From positions 1-64,000 of the forward strand of contig JAIRNF010000009.1 in the NCBI GenBank assembly GCA_031258195.1: a stretch of 64,000 nt of DNA, given 5' to 3'. Under the pieces are notes generated by a model. That model did no database searches, had not been told where the DNA came from, and saw only the letters and a program-made list of their open reading frames with translations. The stretch is from Prevotellaceae bacterium. GTDB taxonomy: Bacteria > Bacteroidota > Bacteroidia > Bacteroidales > UBA932. The first letter of the stretch is position 1, and each line of letters starts with the position of its first letter. Positions 18,738 to 31,552 of this stretch are shown here, piece after piece. Made by a program: the position numbers and the translations under genes.

Positions 18738-19543
18738 CTAATAATAGGCTTCTTCTATAGGATTAACTAGCAGGGCTTCTCCATCTGCCCATTTTATCCA
18801 GCCTTCTTTAGGGAAAATATCTTCTTCTTCCCAGTAGGAATTTTGTGTCTCAACTTTAGCCCACTCCCCCACAAGTTCTTTTATGGTAAAAACTCCATAG
18901 TATTTTGAGGAGTAGATGAGCGAACCATTGGGCGCATCATATACCTGAGGGCTATCTAAATAAGCATGCCATATCCGCTTAAAGTACTCATCCCATAGCT
19001 CTCGAAGAAACCAAGGATGATCGGATGAGCCGCTATTATGATCCATTACCCAATACTGCTCTCCCTTACTATATAGCGTATGATGCTCGTCCAGCTTAAT
19101 TACAGCTACTTCAAATGTATCTTCATCCGGTACCACCTCAAAACCATCATCCGCTAATGCCGTCATTCTAAAAACCAGCTGTGGCGCAAAATATACAAGC
19201 CCACAATTATATTATCTTTTGCTTCGCTGTCTGTATCTCCCCTATAAAACTTCATAGGATTCATTACCTTTTGACTTGTCCCTGTTACTAAAAAACTTCC
19301 TTTATCTTCGCCAGATTCATGTCTAGAAAAAAGAAGAGAGTCGAAAGGAACCGTATCCTCTACTGTTCTATATAATGGGATAGTCTTATTCAGGCTTACC
19401 TGCAAACGACCTATCCCAATTGTCTTATCAATTTTAATACCGCTATTTTCTTTGTTATCCATAACTACTTTTTTCTGTTCAACTTCACATGACACAAGCA
19501 TTATTACGGCAAATAAAAAGAATGTTATGGCTCTCATAAGCAT
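18738..19543 (-). pseudogene. Secreted hypothetical protein, frameshifted paralog of the 19619-20386 gene
   Basis: N-terminal ORF 19163-19543 and C-terminal ORF 18738-19166 together align with the intact neighbour (KTIGIGRLQVSLNKTIPLYRTVEDT vs DRTVGIGRLQISLNDSIPFYKSVEDI; ...NPIEEAYY vs ...TPLEEVYY); break around 19190-19205. Confidence 0.75.
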
Positions 19544-19618
19544 AAGGTTAATTATAAACTATAAAAGGACTAGCAACATTTATGCCAATCCTTTTTACCT
19601 GTGTTGTACTTTATACGG

Positions 19619-20386
19619 CTAATAGTAAACTTCTTCTAAAGGAGTAACTAAAATATTTTTACCATCGGTCCATCTTAGCCAAGCCTCATCGCGGACACCA
19701 TCTGGCTGCTCACCAGTAAGGCGTACTTTTACCCATTCGCCTATGGTATATACTACTTGAAACGATAGTTTTCCGTCTGGAGATATAAGAAGACTGCCAT
19801 TGGGATTATCGTAAAGCTGAGGATTGGTAATTTGTATAGCCGTAAGACGCTTTAAATAGTTAGCCCACGATTCGTATAGAAACCATGCGGGATCAGCGGC
19901 TTCGCGGCTATGGTTTAGCGACCAGTATGGCGCTCCGTTAGTATAAAGCGTATGGTTTTTATCTTTCTTAATTATGCAGGTCTCAAACGTATTCTCATTA
20001 AGTACTACTTCAAAACCACCTTTAATCAAGTTAATAACTCTAAGCACTAACACCGGATGGTAATATGCCCGACCTGCTTCAACGTTTGCCGCCGCTTCAT
20101 TATAAGAGTTGCCGGGATAAAAAATAAATGGCACAATATCAAACTTGGATAGCGTTGACATTGTAAACCTGCCCTTATCTATGCCGTCTGTAATTTTAGT
20201 AAAGCAAAGCGTGTCAATGGCTCTAATATCTTCAACCGATTTATAAAACGGTATCGAATCGTTTAAACTAATCTGCAAACGACCTATACCAACTGTACGA
20301 TCTACTGTTTGAAGCGATTTTGCTTGTGCCCAAACACCACTTGCCGTAGCTAACAAAAAAACGATTAGCAGTAATCTTAGCTTCAT
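19619..20386 (-). CDS. Secreted hypothetical protein
   Basis: 255 aa with signal peptide; paralog of the adjacent broken ORF. Confidence 0.8.
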   Translation of the reverse strand: MKLRLLLIVFLLATASGVWAQAKSLQTVDRTVGIGRLQISLNDSIPFYKSVEDIRAIDTLCFTKITDGIDKGRFTMSTLSKFDIVPFIFYPGNSYNEAAANVEAGRAYYHPVLVLRVINLIKGGFEVVLNENTFETCIIKKDKNHTLYTNGAPYWSLNHSREAADPAWFLYESWANYLKRLTAIQITNPQLYDNPNGSLLISPDGKLSFQVVYTIGEWVKVRLTGEQPDGVRDEAWLRWTDGKNILVTPLEEVYY

Positions 20387-20476
20387 AGAATTAAGTTTTG
20401 GTTAGGCAAAGATATAAGAAAATAACAAAGGCCTGACAAATGAATGCCAAGCCTTTATGGTTAATTAGCTATTTGA

Positions 20477-21793
<1,317 letters not shown>

Positions 21794-21942
21794 TTAATTG
21801 TTAAACTTCTATCCTTAGGTTTTGTTCATAAATAAAGGAGGATAAAACAAATTCTCCCATGTTACAAAAGTAGTAAAAATAACCGTATCAATGCTGTTTG
21901 TCTCAGCACTTCTATGTGCTACTTTTGCTGGTTAGCTACACC

Positions 21943-21990
21943 TAAAACGTAAAAGGGAAAGGCTTTAAAGCCTTTCCCTTTTACGTTTTA
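21943..21990. terminator. Perfect 24-bp-arm palindrome, terminator between rplQ and eno
   Basis: taaaacgtaaaagggaaaggcttt|aaagcctttcccttttacgtttta. Confidence 0.85.
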
Positions 21991-22013
21991 TCGGAAAATA
22001 GTATATATTTTTC

Positions 22014-22589
22014 TTATTCTTCAGCAGGCGTTTCGGTAACCTCTGCTGTAGGTGCTTCTGGTTGTTGTTCTTCAACCTTTGCTTCCACTTCTTCTACCTT
22101 TGCCTCAGCAGCTTTTGCTTTCTTTGCTGTGGTTTTAGGCTCTGCCGAATCATCGGTTTTCTTAGCCGCGCGGCTACGACGGGTTGTTTTCTTAACCTCT
22201 TTCTTAGGTGTAGCAGATGCCAACATTGCCTCGTTGAAATCTACCAACTCCATCATTGCCATTTCGGCAGCATCGCCTTGACGAAATCCGATCTTAAGGA
22301 TACGGGTATATCCGCCCGGACGATCGGCAATCTTAGGTGCTACGTTACGGAATAATTCGGTAACCGCATATTTATCTTTTAAATGGCTGAACACCATACG
22401 GCGAGAATGGGTAGTATCGTCCTTCGACTTGGTAATCAAAGGCTCAACATAGGTTCTCAGCACTTTTGCTCTAGCCAAAGTGGTTTCGATACGCTTGTGC
22501 ATAATAAGCGAACTTGCCATGTTAGCCAACATTGCTTTACGGTGTCCCGCTTGTCTTCCCAGATGGTTGTTTTTATTATTATGTCTCAT
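22014..22589 (-). CDS. rplQ: 50S ribosomal protein L17 (with Lys/Ala/Glu-rich C-terminal extension)
   Basis: [42 protein letters not shown]... Confidence 0.97.
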   Translation of the reverse strand: MRHNNKNNHLGRQAGHRKAMLANMASSLIMHKRIETTLARAKVLRTYVEPLITKSKDDTTHSRRMVFSHLKDKYAVTELFRNVAPKIADRPGGYTRILKIGFRQGDAAEMAMMELVDFNEAMLASATPKKEVKKTTRRSRAAKKTDDSAEPKTTAKKAKAAEAKVEEVEAKVEEQQPEAPTAEVTETPAEE

Positions 22590-22597
22590 AGCCTTTG

Positions 22598-23590
22598 CTA
22601 CTCTTTGTCTAGTTTATATTTAGATACATCCATTCCGAATGAAAGGTTGTTTGCTTCCAACAAATCATCCAATTCTGATAGCGATTTCTTACCAAAGTTT
22701 CTGAACTTTAGAAGGTCGTTCTTGCTGAACTTAACCAGCTCGCCAAGCGTTTCAACCTCTGCCGCCTTCAAGCAGTTTAATGCTCTAACAGAAAGGTCTA
22801 AGTCAACAAGGCGTTGCTTAAGTAGCTGGCGCATGTGTAGCGATTCTTCGTCGAACTCTTCGCTAACTACCTTTTCGCCTACATCAACCGTAATCTTTTC
22901 GTCTGAGAATAGCATGAAGTGGTAGATAAGAATCTTAGCCGCCTCTTTCAGCGCATCTTTCGGATGAATTGAGTTATCGGTAGTTATTTCAAGCGTTAGC
23001 TTTTCGTAGTCGGTCTTCTGCTCTACACGGTAGTTATCTACTGCAAACTTTACGTTCTTAATAGGCGTAAAGATCGCATCAATAGGAATAACGCCTATTT
23101 CAGCATCAGCAGGTTTGTTCTCTTCCGCAGGAACGTAGCCTCTACCCTTACCAATTGTAAACTCAATCTGAAGCTTAACGTTCGGCTCCATCCGGCATAT
23201 TACCAAATCGGAGTTAAGTACCTTGAAGGCAGAAAGCGATCCTGAAAGGAAACCCGCTTTAAACTCGTTCTGACCGGTTACTGTTACACTTACTTTTTCG
23301 GCATCAACACCTTCTACAATCTGCTTCAGCCTTATTTGTTTCAGGTTAAGAATGATATCTACCATATTCTCGATAACGCCGGGAATAGTGGCAAACTCAT
23401 GATCAACACCTGTAATTTTTACCGAGGTAATCGCATAACCTTCCAAGGAGGAAAGCAGAATACGCCTCAGCGCGTTCCCGACAGTAATACCGTAACCCGG
23501 TTCTAACGGTCGGAACTCGAAACGCCCGAAAGAGTCGGTCGAGTCAAGCATTATCACCTTGTCAGGTTTTTGGAATGCTAGTATTGCCAT
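22598..23590 (-). CDS. rpoA: DNA-directed RNA polymerase subunit alpha
   Basis: ...[32 protein letters not shown]... Confidence 0.98.
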   Translation of the reverse strand: MAILAFQKPDKVIMLDSTDSFGRFEFRPLEPGYGITVGNALRRILLSSLEGYAITSVKITGVDHEFATIPGVIENMVDIILNLKQIRLKQIVEGVDAEKVSVTVTGQNEFKAGFLSGSLSAFKVLNSDLVICRMEPNVKLQIEFTIGKGRGYVPAEENKPADAEIGVIPIDAIFTPIKNVKFAVDNYRVEQKTDYEKLTLEITTDNSIHPKDALKEAAKILIYHFMLFSDEKITVDVGEKVVSEEFDEESLHMRQLLKQRLVDLDLSVRALNCLKAAEVETLGELVKFSKNDLLKFRNFGKKSLSELDDLLEANNLSFGMDVSKYKLDKE

Positions 23591-23663
23591 AGTTTTATTA
23601 TTAATTGAATACTTCGGTTCTTTTTTTAAACATAGATATCTTCGGTTAGGTACTCTTTACTCA

Positions 23664-24272
23664 TTACTTTGAGTACAACTCCACTATCAGCTGCTCGTTG
23701 ATAGTTTCGGGAATCTCTGTTTTTTCAGGGCGGTTGATAAACTTACCGGTAAGGTTTGCTCCATCCCACTCTAACCAAGAATACTTGCTGATAGAACCTT
23801 TTCCTACAGCGTCTTGAATAACTTCTAATGCTTTAGATTTTTCGCGAACACCAATAACATCGCCCGGCTTAACGCTGTACGACGGAACGTTTGTAACGTT
23901 TCCGTTAACAATGATATGACGGTGAGATACCAGCTGACGTGCAGCTGCTCTGGTAGGCGCTATACCAAGACGATATACCAGATTATCTAAACGACTTTCG
24001 AGAAGAATAATCAGGTTTTCACCTTTACGTCCTTTCATGCGCGAAGCTTGCTCGAATAGGTTACGGAACTGACGCTCTAGTAAGCCGTAGGTATATTTTA
24101 CTTTCTGCTTTTCTTGCAGTTGAGTACCATACTCAGAAACTTTTTTTCTTTTTTTAGCCAAACCATGCTGTCCCGGAGGATAGTTTTTCTTTTCGAAATG
24201 CTTATCTGGTCCGAAGATCGGCTCGCCGAACTTACGCGCAATTTTGCTGGTTGGTCCTGTATATCTTGCCAT
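23664..24272 (-). CDS. rpsD: 30S ribosomal protein S4
   Basis: [21 protein letters not shown]... Confidence 0.98.
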   Translation of the reverse strand: MARYTGPTSKIARKFGEPIFGPDKHFEKKNYPPGQHGLAKKRKKVSEYGTQLQEKQKVKYTYGLLERQFRNLFEQASRMKGRKGENLIILLESRLDNLVYRLGIAPTRAAARQLVSHRHIIVNGNVTNVPSYSVKPGDVIGVREKSKALEVIQDAVGKGSISKYSWLEWDGANLTGKFINRPEKTEIPETINEQLIVELYSK

Positions 24273-24303
24273 TTCTCTTAATTTGAATGATTAACAACGT
24301 AGG

Positions 24304-24693
24304 TTATACTCTTCTTCTTCCCTTAGGGCGACAGCCGTTGTGAGGAAGTGGAGTAACGTCAACTATTTCGGTAACCTCTATTCCGCGTGAGTGAATGCTA
24401 CGGATGGCTGATTCTCTTCCCGATCCAGGACCTTTTACGTAAACTTTTACTTTACGTAAGCCTAAATCGTAAGCTACTTTAGCGCAATCTTCGGCAGCAG
24501 TCTGAGCGGCGTAAGGAGTATTCTTTTTAGAACCTCTGAAACCCATCTTTCCTGCCGATGACCAACTAATAACCTGACCATCGTTGTTCGTCAAAGAAAT
24601 AATAATATTATTGAAGGTTGAGTGAATGTGAGCTTGCCCTACAGCCTCAATTTTTACAACTCTTTTTTTAGTTGTTCCCGGTTTCTTTGCCAT
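24304..24693 (-). CDS. rpsK: 30S ribosomal protein S11
   Basis: [43 protein letters not shown]... Confidence 0.98.
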   Translation of the reverse strand: MAKKPGTTKKRVVKIEAVGQAHIHSTFNNIIISLTNNDGQVISWSSAGKMGFRGSKKNTPYAAQTAAEDCAKVAYDLGLRKVKVYVKGPGSGRESAIRSIHSRGIEVTEIVDVTPLPHNGCRPKGRRRV

Positions 24694-24702
24694 TGTTACT
24701 TA

Positions 24703-25080
24703 CTATTTAGTTGCTTTTTTCTTATTTGCTACAGTTTTCTTTCTACCTTTTCGGGTACGAGCGTTATTCTTAGTACTCTGTCCACGTACAGGAAGACTGA
24801 TACGATGACGGATTCCCCTGTAGCATCCAATGTCCATTAAACGCTTAATGTTTAGCTGGACCATTGAGCGCAACTCTCCCTCAATTTTGTAGTTCTCGCC
24901 AATAATGCTACGAATAGCAGCAATTTGGTCGTCGTTCCAATCCTTAACTTTTATATCGAAATCGATACTTGCTTGGCTAAGGATTGAGCGTGATGTGCTT
25001 CTACCTATTCCGTAGATATAGGTAAGCCCTATCTCGCCTCTTTTATTCTTTGGTAAATCAACACCAGCAATACGTGCCAT
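24703..25080 (-). CDS. rpsM: 30S ribosomal protein S13
   Basis: [30 protein letters not shown]... Confidence 0.98.
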   Translation of the reverse strand: MARIAGVDLPKNKRGEIGLTYIYGIGRSTSRSILSQASIDFDIKVKDWNDDQIAAIRSIIGENYKIEGELRSMVQLNIKRLMDIGCYRGIRHRISLPVRGQSTKNNARTRKGRKKTVANKKKATK

Positions 25081-25108
25081 ATTATTATTTTAATGTGTTT
25101 TTACTGAA

Positions 25109-25225
25109 TTATCCTTGGCGCATTTTAAACTTAGGGTTCTTTTTGCAGATAACGTATAAACGACCTTTGCGTTTTACGATTTTGCAATCTTCACTGCGCT
25201 TTTTAATAGATGCTCTAACTTTCAT
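25109..25225 (-). CDS. rpmJ: 50S ribosomal protein L36 (not in the ORF track)
   Basis: Reverse-strand translation [38 protein letters not shown], between infA and rpsM. Confidence 0.95.
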   Translation of the reverse strand: MKVRASIKKRSEDCKIVKRKGRLYVICKKNPKFKMRQG

Positions 25226-25274
25226 TTTTGTTGTATTTGTTTGTCAGCCCAAAAAGGTCTAACCATTAAACAAT

Positions 25275-25493
25275 TTACCTATACCTAAAGGTTATACGGC
25301 CTTTTGTTAAGTCGTATGGAGACATCTCTACCTTTACCTTATCGCCCGGCAAAATTTTAATGTAGTGCATTCTCATTTTACCGGAGATATGGGCAATAAT
25401 AGTATGTCCGTTATCCAATTCTACACGAAACATTGCATTCGACAACGCCTCTACGATAACTCCGTCTTTTTCTATGGCCGATTGTTTTGCCAT
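25275..25493 (-). CDS. infA: Translation initiation factor IF-1
   Basis: [72 protein letters not shown]. Confidence 0.98.
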   Translation of the reverse strand: MAKQSAIEKDGVIVEALSNAMFRVELDNGHTIIAHISGKMRMHYIKILPGDKVKVEMSPYDLTKGRITFRYR

Positions 25494-25511
25494 TCGGTTC
25501 TAATAAATTAC

Positions 25512-26291
25512 TTAAACTTTTTGTTGTAATACTTCTTCAACATACTTAAAAGTGGAAAGCACATCGGCTTTACCGTCTTTTACAGCAACTGTTAGCTCGT
25601 AATGAGCCGACATTTTTTTATCGACCGTACGTATCGTCCAACCATCGTTTCCCATGTAGATTTCTTTCTTACCCAAGTTAATCATAGGCTCGATACAGAT
25701 AACCATACCGTTAACCAGCTTCGTACCTTTTCCACGTTTACCGTAATTCGGTACATCCGGACGTTCGTGCATATCGTGACCGATTCCGTGACCGATCATC
25801 TCGCGAACTATCGAAAAACCGTGCGCTTCGGCATACGTTTGTACAGCATTTCCGATGTCGCCCATTCTGTTTCCTGCCTTTACCTGCTCAATACCTTTAA
25901 ATAGGCTCGTCTTTGTAACTTCTAGAAGTTTTGCAACTTCGGGAGAAATCTCCCCAACCGCGAAGGTATAAGCCGAGTCGCCATAAAAGCCGTGAAACCT
26001 GGTACCGCAATCTACCGAAATGATATCGCCTTCATCTAAGCGGTGATTAGAAGGGATACCGTGAACGACAACGCTATTTAAGGACGTACAAAGTGTATTG
26101 GGAAAACCGTTGTATCCCAGAAAACCCGGTTCGGCACCATGATCGCGAATGAACTCTTCTGCCACTTTATCGAGTTCAAGCGTAGTAACTCCCGGTCTGA
26201 CATGTTTTGCAACTTCTGCCAGCGTTTTTGATACTATGAGCGCATTCTCCCGTAGTATCTCAATTTCTTCGTTCGTCTTTAAATTTGCCAC
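25512..26291 (-). CDS. map: Type I methionine aminopeptidase
   Basis: ...VVHGIPSNHRLDEGDIISVDCG..., ...GHGIGHDMHERPDVPNYG... Confidence 0.97.
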   Translation of the reverse strand: MANLKTNEEIEILRENALIVSKTLAEVAKHVRPGVTTLELDKVAEEFIRDHGAEPGFLGYNGFPNTLCTSLNSVVVHGIPSNHRLDEGDIISVDCGTRFHGFYGDSAYTFAVGEISPEVAKLLEVTKTSLFKGIEQVKAGNRMGDIGNAVQTYAEAHGFSIVREMIGHGIGHDMHERPDVPNYGKRGKGTKLVNGMVICIEPMINLGKKEIYMGNDGWTIRTVDKKMSAHYELTVAVKDGKADVLSTFKYVEEVLQQKV

Positions 26292-26325
26292 TAAGTAAAG
26301 AACTTAATAATCTATATAACGTAGG

Positions 26326-27648
26326 CTATGAGCCTGAACGTCCTTTTATTCGTCCGGTTTTCATCAAACCATCGTAGTGTCTCATCAAAAGATGGCTCTC
26401 GATTTGCTTCAACGTATCAAGTACAACACCTACCATAATCAATAGCGAAGTACCTCCAAAGAACTGTGCAAACTGAGGGTTAACGCCCAAAAACTTCTGT
26501 GCTAAAGCAGGCAGGATTGCTACTATAGCCAAAAAGATTGAACCGGGCAGCGTAATTCTAGACATGATAGAGTCTATATACTCAGCCGTTTTCTTACCGG
26601 GCTTAACACCGGGGATGAAACCTCCGTTCTTCTTCATTTCATCTGCCATGTTGGTTGGGTTAACCGTCACGGCAGTGTAGAAGTATGTAAATACAATAAC
26701 TAAAAATGCAAATGTAAAGTTATACCAAAATCCGGTAAAATCGCTAAATGCTATTGCAAAGCTGCTGGTTGCATCAAATCCTGATAGTAACATCGGGATG
26801 AACATTAACGCCTGAGCAAAGATAATAGGCATAACTCCCGCAGAGTTAATCTTTAGCGGAAGATACTGACGCACACCGCCATACTGCTTATTACCTACAA
26901 TACGCTTTGCATACTGTACAGGAACTTTACGAACGCCCTGTACCAACGCTATGGTTGCCATAAAGATAACAAACATCACAACCATTTCTACGATAAACAT
27001 CAGGATACCTCCTGTAGTTTCGCTGAAGCGCGATACAAACTCCGAGAAAAGAGCAAATGGTAAACGGGCAATAATACCTACCATGATGATAAGCGATATA
27101 CCGTTACCTAGCCCTCTATCGGTAATGCGTTCTCCTAACCACATGATGAACATGGTACCGCCAAGAAGAAGAATGGTTGATGTAACGTTAAACAATGTTC
27201 CGCTAACTAAAAACGCGCTTGGTAGTATTTGGTTATGTAAGTTTGCCAAATATGCCGGTCCTTGAAGTAAAAGGATACCAATAGTTAGGTAGCGTGTGTA
27301 CTGGTTAATCTTACGACGTCCGCTCTCTCCCTCACGCTGTAGGCGTTGGAAGTAGGGCACCATAATTCCCAGCAGCTGTATCACGATTGATGCCGAAATG
27401 TATGGCATAACACCTAACGCAAAGATAGAAGCGTTACCAAATGCACCCCCCGAGAACATATTCAGCAGTCCTAGCAGACCTGAAGATGCCTGATCTTGCA
27501 ATCCGCTAAGCGCAGTTGCATCGATACCGGGAAGCACTACAAAACTTCCGATACGGAAAATAATCAATATCAAGAAGGTATAGATAATCCGGTTACGGAG
27601 CTCCTCTATCTTAAAAATATTCTTTAAGGTTTCTATGAACCGTTTCAT
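26326..27648 (-). CDS. secY: Preprotein translocase subunit SecY
   Basis: MKRFIETLKNIFKIEELRNRIIYTFLILIIFRIGSFVVLPGID... Confidence 0.98.
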   Translation of the reverse strand: MKRFIETLKNIFKIEELRNRIIYTFLILIIFRIGSFVVLPGIDATALSGLQDQASSGLLGLLNMFSGGAFGNASIFALGVMPYISASIVIQLLGIMVPYFQRLQREGESGRRKINQYTRYLTIGILLLQGPAYLANLHNQILPSAFLVSGTLFNVTSTILLLGGTMFIMWLGERITDRGLGNGISLIIMVGIIARLPFALFSEFVSRFSETTGGILMFIVEMVVMFVIFMATIALVQGVRKVPVQYAKRIVGNKQYGGVRQYLPLKINSAGVMPIIFAQALMFIPMLLSGFDATSSFAIAFSDFTGFWYNFTFAFLVIVFTYFYTAVTVNPTNMADEMKKNGGFIPGVKPGKKTAEYIDSIMSRITLPGSIFLAIVAILPALAQKFLGVNPQFAQFFGGTSLLIMVGVVLDTLKQIESHLLMRHYDGLMKTGRIKGRSGS

Positions 27649-27651
27649 AGG

Positions 27652-28098
27652 CTATAGTTTTGTGGCTGTTCCCTGCTGTGCTTCAATAGCGGCTACTGCC
27701 GATTTTGAAAAAGCATGAGCGGTTACGTCTAGCTTAATGGTTAGCTCGCCGTTGCCAAGGATTTTTACTAGGTGATTTTTAGAAACAAGACCTGCATTCA
27801 TCATAGTATCGATGGTGATTTCAGATACGCTTAACTTTTCGGCTAATGCCTGAAGCGTTGAGATGTTGATCGCCTTGTACTCTTTTCGGTTCATGTTGGT
27901 GAATCCGAACTTTGGTAAACGACGCTGTAACGGCATCTGTCCACCTTCAAATCCAGGTTTACGAGAGTAACCCGAACGAGACTGAGCACCTTTGTGCCCT
28001 TTGGTAGATGTACCTCCTCGTCCAGAACCTTGACCGCGGCCAATTCTCTTATCCTTATGTGTTGAACCCTTTGCGGGTTTTAAATTACTTAACTGCAT
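27652..28098 (-). CDS. rplO: 50S ribosomal protein L15
   Basis: MQLSNLKPAKGSTHKDKRIGRGQGSGRGGTSTKGHKGAQSRSG... Confidence 0.98.
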   Translation of the reverse strand: MQLSNLKPAKGSTHKDKRIGRGQGSGRGGTSTKGHKGAQSRSGYSRKPGFEGGQMPLQRRLPKFGFTNMNRKEYKAINISTLQALAEKLSVSEITIDTMMNAGLVSKNHLVKILGNGELTIKLDVTAHAFSKSAVAAIEAQQGTATKL

Positions 28099-28119
28099 GG
28101 TTGTAGTTTTATCGGGTTA

Positions 28120-28302
28120 CTACTTTACTTCTTCTACTTTCACCAGGTGTCTTACCTTAGCAATCATGCCAAGTACAACAGGTGTACCTTCGCGCTCAAC
28201 GCTATGATTTATTCTACGGATACCCAATGATTCTAGGGTCGCACGTTGACGTTGGGTTGAGCCGATTTTACTTTTTACTTGTGTAATTCTGTATGTTGCC
28301 AT
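28120..28302 (-). CDS. rpmD: 50S ribosomal protein L30
   Basis: MATYRITQVKSKIGSTQRQRATLESLGIRRINHSVE... Confidence 0.97.
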   Translation of the reverse strand: MATYRITQVKSKIGSTQRQRATLESLGIRRINHSVEREGTPVVLGMIAKVRHLVKVEEVK

Positions 28303-28313
28303 TGCAAAATCTC

Positions 28314-28835
28314 CTATCCTTTAAACACGTTGTTCATTGATATACCGCGAACATCCGCAATGGTGTAAGCGTCTCTAAGCTCCAGTAAAGCGTTAACCGT
28401 AGCCTTCACCAAGTTGTGAGGGTTAGATGAGCCTTTTGATTTTGCTAACACGTCGGTAATTCCAACACTTTCGAACACAGCACGCATCGCACCTCCTGCC
28501 TTTACCCCGGAACCGGGTGCGGCGGGTTTCATGAATACTCTTGCACCGCCAAACTTAGCGATTTGTTCGTGAGGAATAGTTCCGTTATGCACGGGTACTT
28601 TAACCAAATTCTTCTTAGCATCCTCAATTCCTTTAGAGATAGCTGAGGTTACTTCGCCTGCCTTACCAAGTCCATATCCAACAATGCCGTTTTCGTTTCC
28701 TACTACAACAATTGCCGCGAAACTAAAGTGGCGTCCCCCTTTAGTTACTTTGGTAACACGCTGAATTGCTACTAACCTGTCTTTAAGCTCTAGGTCGGTA
28801 GTCTTCACCTTACGTATGTTTGAATTTTGTGCCAT
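28314..28835 (-). CDS. rpsE: 30S ribosomal protein S5
   Basis: ...[40 protein letters not shown]... Confidence 0.98.
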   Translation of the reverse strand: MAQNSNIRKVKTTDLELKDRLVAIQRVTKVTKGGRHFSFAAIVVVGNENGIVGYGLGKAGEVTSAISKGIEDAKKNLVKVPVHNGTIPHEQIAKFGGARVFMKPAAPGSGVKAGGAMRAVFESVGITDVLAKSKGSSNPHNLVKATVNALLELRDAYTIADVRGISMNNVFKG

Positions 28836-28843
28836 ATTCTCTA

Positions 28844-29206
28844 TTAGAATTTAAGACCAGCTTCTCTGGCTGATTCTGCTAAACTTTTCACTCTACCATG
28901 GTATAGATATCCGTTACGGTCGAATACTACTGCCGAAATGCCTTTTTCTTGCGCTTTTTCTGCAGCTAGCTTGCCAACCATTTTGGCAACTTCTAAACCT
29001 GATTTTCCTTTTACTTGCTCAGCTACCGCCTTATCGCGCGATGAAGCTGATGCTAGAGTCTGACCTGCTACGTCATCGATAAACTGAACGTAAATCTGCT
29101 TGTTGCTTCTATACACAGACATGCGAGGTCTTTCGGCTGTACCGCTAACAACTTTAGCAACACGGTATTTAATACGTTGTCTTCTTTCTATTTTTGTAAG
29201 TGCCAT
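28844..29206 (-). CDS. rplR: 50S ribosomal protein L18
   Basis: [45 protein letters not shown]... Confidence 0.98.
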   Translation of the reverse strand: MALTKIERRQRIKYRVAKVVSGTAERPRMSVYRSNKQIYVQFIDDVAGQTLASASSRDKAVAEQVKGKSGLEVAKMVGKLAAEKAQEKGISAVVFDRNGYLYHGRVKSLAESAREAGLKF

Positions 29207-29221
29207 AGTCTCAACCTCCCG

Positions 29222-29779
29222 TTATTTTGCGTTAGCAGACTTACCAGCTTTTCTGCGAAGCTGCTCGCCCATAAACTTAATACCTTTACCCTTGTATGGT
29301 TCCGGCTTACGAAGTGAGCGGATCTTTGCAGCAACCTGTCCAAGCAGCTGCTTGTCGTGGCTGGTTAATGTTAGTTTGGGGTTACCTTTTTTTTCGGTAA
29401 CTGCGGTAGCCTTTACTTCAGGGGGCAGCTCGAAGTGGATATCGTGCGAGTAACCAAGGCTAAACTCTAGCATTTGACCTTTAGCTTCTACTTTATACCC
29501 AACACCTACCAACTCCTGCTGAATGGTATAGCCCGTAGATACGCCTACCACCATATTGTTCAATAGCGCGCGGTATAAGCCGTGCATAGAACGATGGCGG
29601 GGCTGATCTGTAGGACGTTCTACCTTAAGTTCTGTACCCTCAACGGTAATCTTAATATCAGGATCTACTGCCTGAGTAAGCTCACCGAGAGGCCCTTTAA
29701 CCTTGACCACGTTGTCTGAACCAACCGTAACGGTTACTCCAGCGGGAAGGTTTACAGGTAATTTTCCTATTCGTGACAT
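29222..29779 (-). CDS. rplF: 50S ribosomal protein L6
   Basis: MSRIGKLPVNLPAGVTVTV... Confidence 0.98.
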   Translation of the reverse strand: MSRIGKLPVNLPAGVTVTVGSDNVVKVKGPLGELTQAVDPDIKITVEGTELKVERPTDQPRHRSMHGLYRALLNNMVVGVSTGYTIQQELVGVGYKVEAKGQMLEFSLGYSHDIHFELPPEVKATAVTEKKGNPKLTLTSHDKQLLGQVAAKIRSLRKPEPYKGKGIKFMGEQLRRKAGKSANAK

Positions 29780-29817
29780 TCTATTCTTGTTATATACGTT
29801 AGTTTATACTAATTTTT

Positions 29818-30213
29818 CTAGTAAACGTAGCAAATTACTTCGCCACCAACATTTTGTTCGCGAGCTTCCTTATCTGTCATAACACCTCTTGAGGTTGACA
29901 TAATAGCTATACCCAGCCCGTTAAGAACGCGAGGCATATCCTGAACGCCGGTATATCTACGTAAACCGGGTGTACTGATACGCTTTAACGTTTTAATGGC
30001 AGGTTGCTTATTTTCGGGATGGTACTTTAATGCGATTTTGATAGTACCTTGAGGTCCTTCATCTATAAATTTATAGCTGAGGATGTAGCCCTTTTCGTGA
30101 AGGATTCTTGTGATCTCCTTCTTTATTTTTGAAGCGGGAATTTCAACTACTTTATGTCCTGCTTTTACCGCATTCCTTATTCGGGTAAGGAAATCTGCAA
30201 TTGGATCAGTCAT
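29818..30213 (-). CDS. rpsH: 30S ribosomal protein S8
   Basis: [34 protein letters not shown]... Confidence 0.98.
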   Translation of the reverse strand: MTDPIADFLTRIRNAVKAGHKVVEIPASKIKKEITRILHEKGYILSYKFIDEGPQGTIKIALKYHPENKQPAIKTLKRISTPGLRRYTGVQDMPRVLNGLGIAIMSTSRGVMTDKEAREQNVGGEVICYVY

Positions 30214-30332
30214 TACGTTATTAATTTTTTAGTTTTATCGATACACGGTAGGGTGTGTAACCGATATCCAATACTATTTTACTGCACTATGTAAAAGTTC
30301 CGGCAGTACGGAACTGTATTTTTTTCTTCTCT

Positions 30333-30602
30333 CTACCAGCTTGCCTTGGTTACTCCTGGGATAAGACCTTTAGAAGCCATTTCTCTGAACTGGATACGGC
30401 TAATACCAAAGAGACGGATATATCCTTTAGGACGACCTGTGAGCGAGCAACGGTTATGCAGACGAATAGGGTTGGAATTTTTAGGAAACTTTGCTAAGCC
30501 TGCATAATCGCCTGCTTCTTTAAGCGCTTTACGCTTCTCTGCATATTTCGCAACCAACTTTGCACGCTTCACTTCACGTGCTTTCATCGACTCTTTTGCC
30601 AT
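30333..30602 (-). CDS. rpsN: 30S ribosomal protein S14
   Basis: [24 protein letters not shown]...[27 protein letters not shown]. Confidence 0.98.
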   Translation of the reverse strand: MAKESMKAREVKRAKLVAKYAEKRKALKEAGDYAGLAKFPKNSNPIRLHNRCSLTGRPKGYIRLFGISRIQFREMASKGLIPGVTKASW

Positions 30603-30605
30603 AAC

Positions 30606-31220
30606 TTATTCGTTCTTTTTTGCGTTTTTAAATGGTAGACCAAAGCCACGAAGTAGCGCATACGCTTCTTCGTCCTTTTCGGTTGAAGTTACAAAGGTAA
30701 TCTCCATTCCCATAATTTTAGTAATCTTATCGATATCAATTTCAGGGAAAATGATTTGTTCACGAATACCTAAACTGTAGTTTCCACGTCCGTCCAGCTT
30801 ATCGTTGATTCCTTGGAAGTCGCGGATACGAGGAAGCGCAATGGCTACCAAGCGATCTAGGAATTCGTACATTTTATCGCGACGAAGTGTAACCTTCGTT
30901 CCGATAGGCATACCTTTTCTCAGCTTGAAGTTAGAGATATCTTTCTTCGAGAATGTTTGGATAGCTTTCTGACCGGTAATTGTAGTAAGCTCGTTCTGAG
31001 CAATCTCAATCAGTTTCTTATCGGCAACAGCGCTACCAACACCTTGGTTTACGATAATCTTCTCCAGGCGGGGAACTTGCATTACATTTTTAAAGCCGAA
31101 CTCTTTCATAAGAGCCGGAGCAATCTCTTCAGTGTATTTCTTTTTTAGAGCAGGAATATATCCCTTTGGAACTGCAGCCTGAGCGCCTGCATCCTTAACT
31201 CCTTCACCTTTCTTTGCCAT
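30606..31220 (-). CDS. rplE: 50S ribosomal protein L5
   Basis: ...[38 protein letters not shown]... Confidence 0.98.
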   Translation of the reverse strand: MAKKGEGVKDAGAQAAVPKGYIPALKKKYTEEIAPALMKEFGFKNVMQVPRLEKIIVNQGVGSAVADKKLIEIAQNELTTITGQKAIQTFSKKDISNFKLRKGMPIGTKVTLRRDKMYEFLDRLVAIALPRIRDFQGINDKLDGRGNYSLGIREQIIFPEIDIDKITKIMGMEITFVTSTEKDEEAYALLRGFGLPFKNAKKNE

Positions 31221-31531
31221 TATTTAATTTCCTCGTTGGATTTTTTTGAGTAACGTACTAACTTACCCTTATCGTTCAACCTACGACCGATACGGATGGG
31301 CTTACCATCTTCTACCAGCTGTAGATTAGAGATATGGATAGGAGCTTCTTGCTTAACTATTCCGCCTTGCGTGTTTTTCGCGTTGGGCTTGGTGTGCTTG
31401 CTTACCATGTTAAGACCTTCAACAATGGCGCGCTGCTCTTTTACAAGAACGCGAAGCACCTTACCGGTTTTACCTCTATCTTCGCCGGTATTTACATATA
31501 CTGTATCGCCCTTTTTAATGTGTAGCTTCAT
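31220..31531 (-). CDS. rplX: 50S ribosomal protein L24
   Basis: [29 protein letters not shown]... Confidence 0.98.
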   Translation of the reverse strand: MKLHIKKGDTVYVNTGEDRGKTGKVLRVLVKEQRAIVEGLNMVSKHTKPNAKNTQGGIVKQEAPIHISNLQLVEDGKPIRIGRRLNDKGKLVRYSKKSNEEIK

Positions 31532-31552
31532 CTCTCTTTACAGTTTTATCGG

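Noticed and set aside
22014-22589. Long Lys/Ala/Glu C-terminal tail on L17
   Set aside because: C-terminal extensions of L17 are common in Bacteroidota; not unusual by itself.
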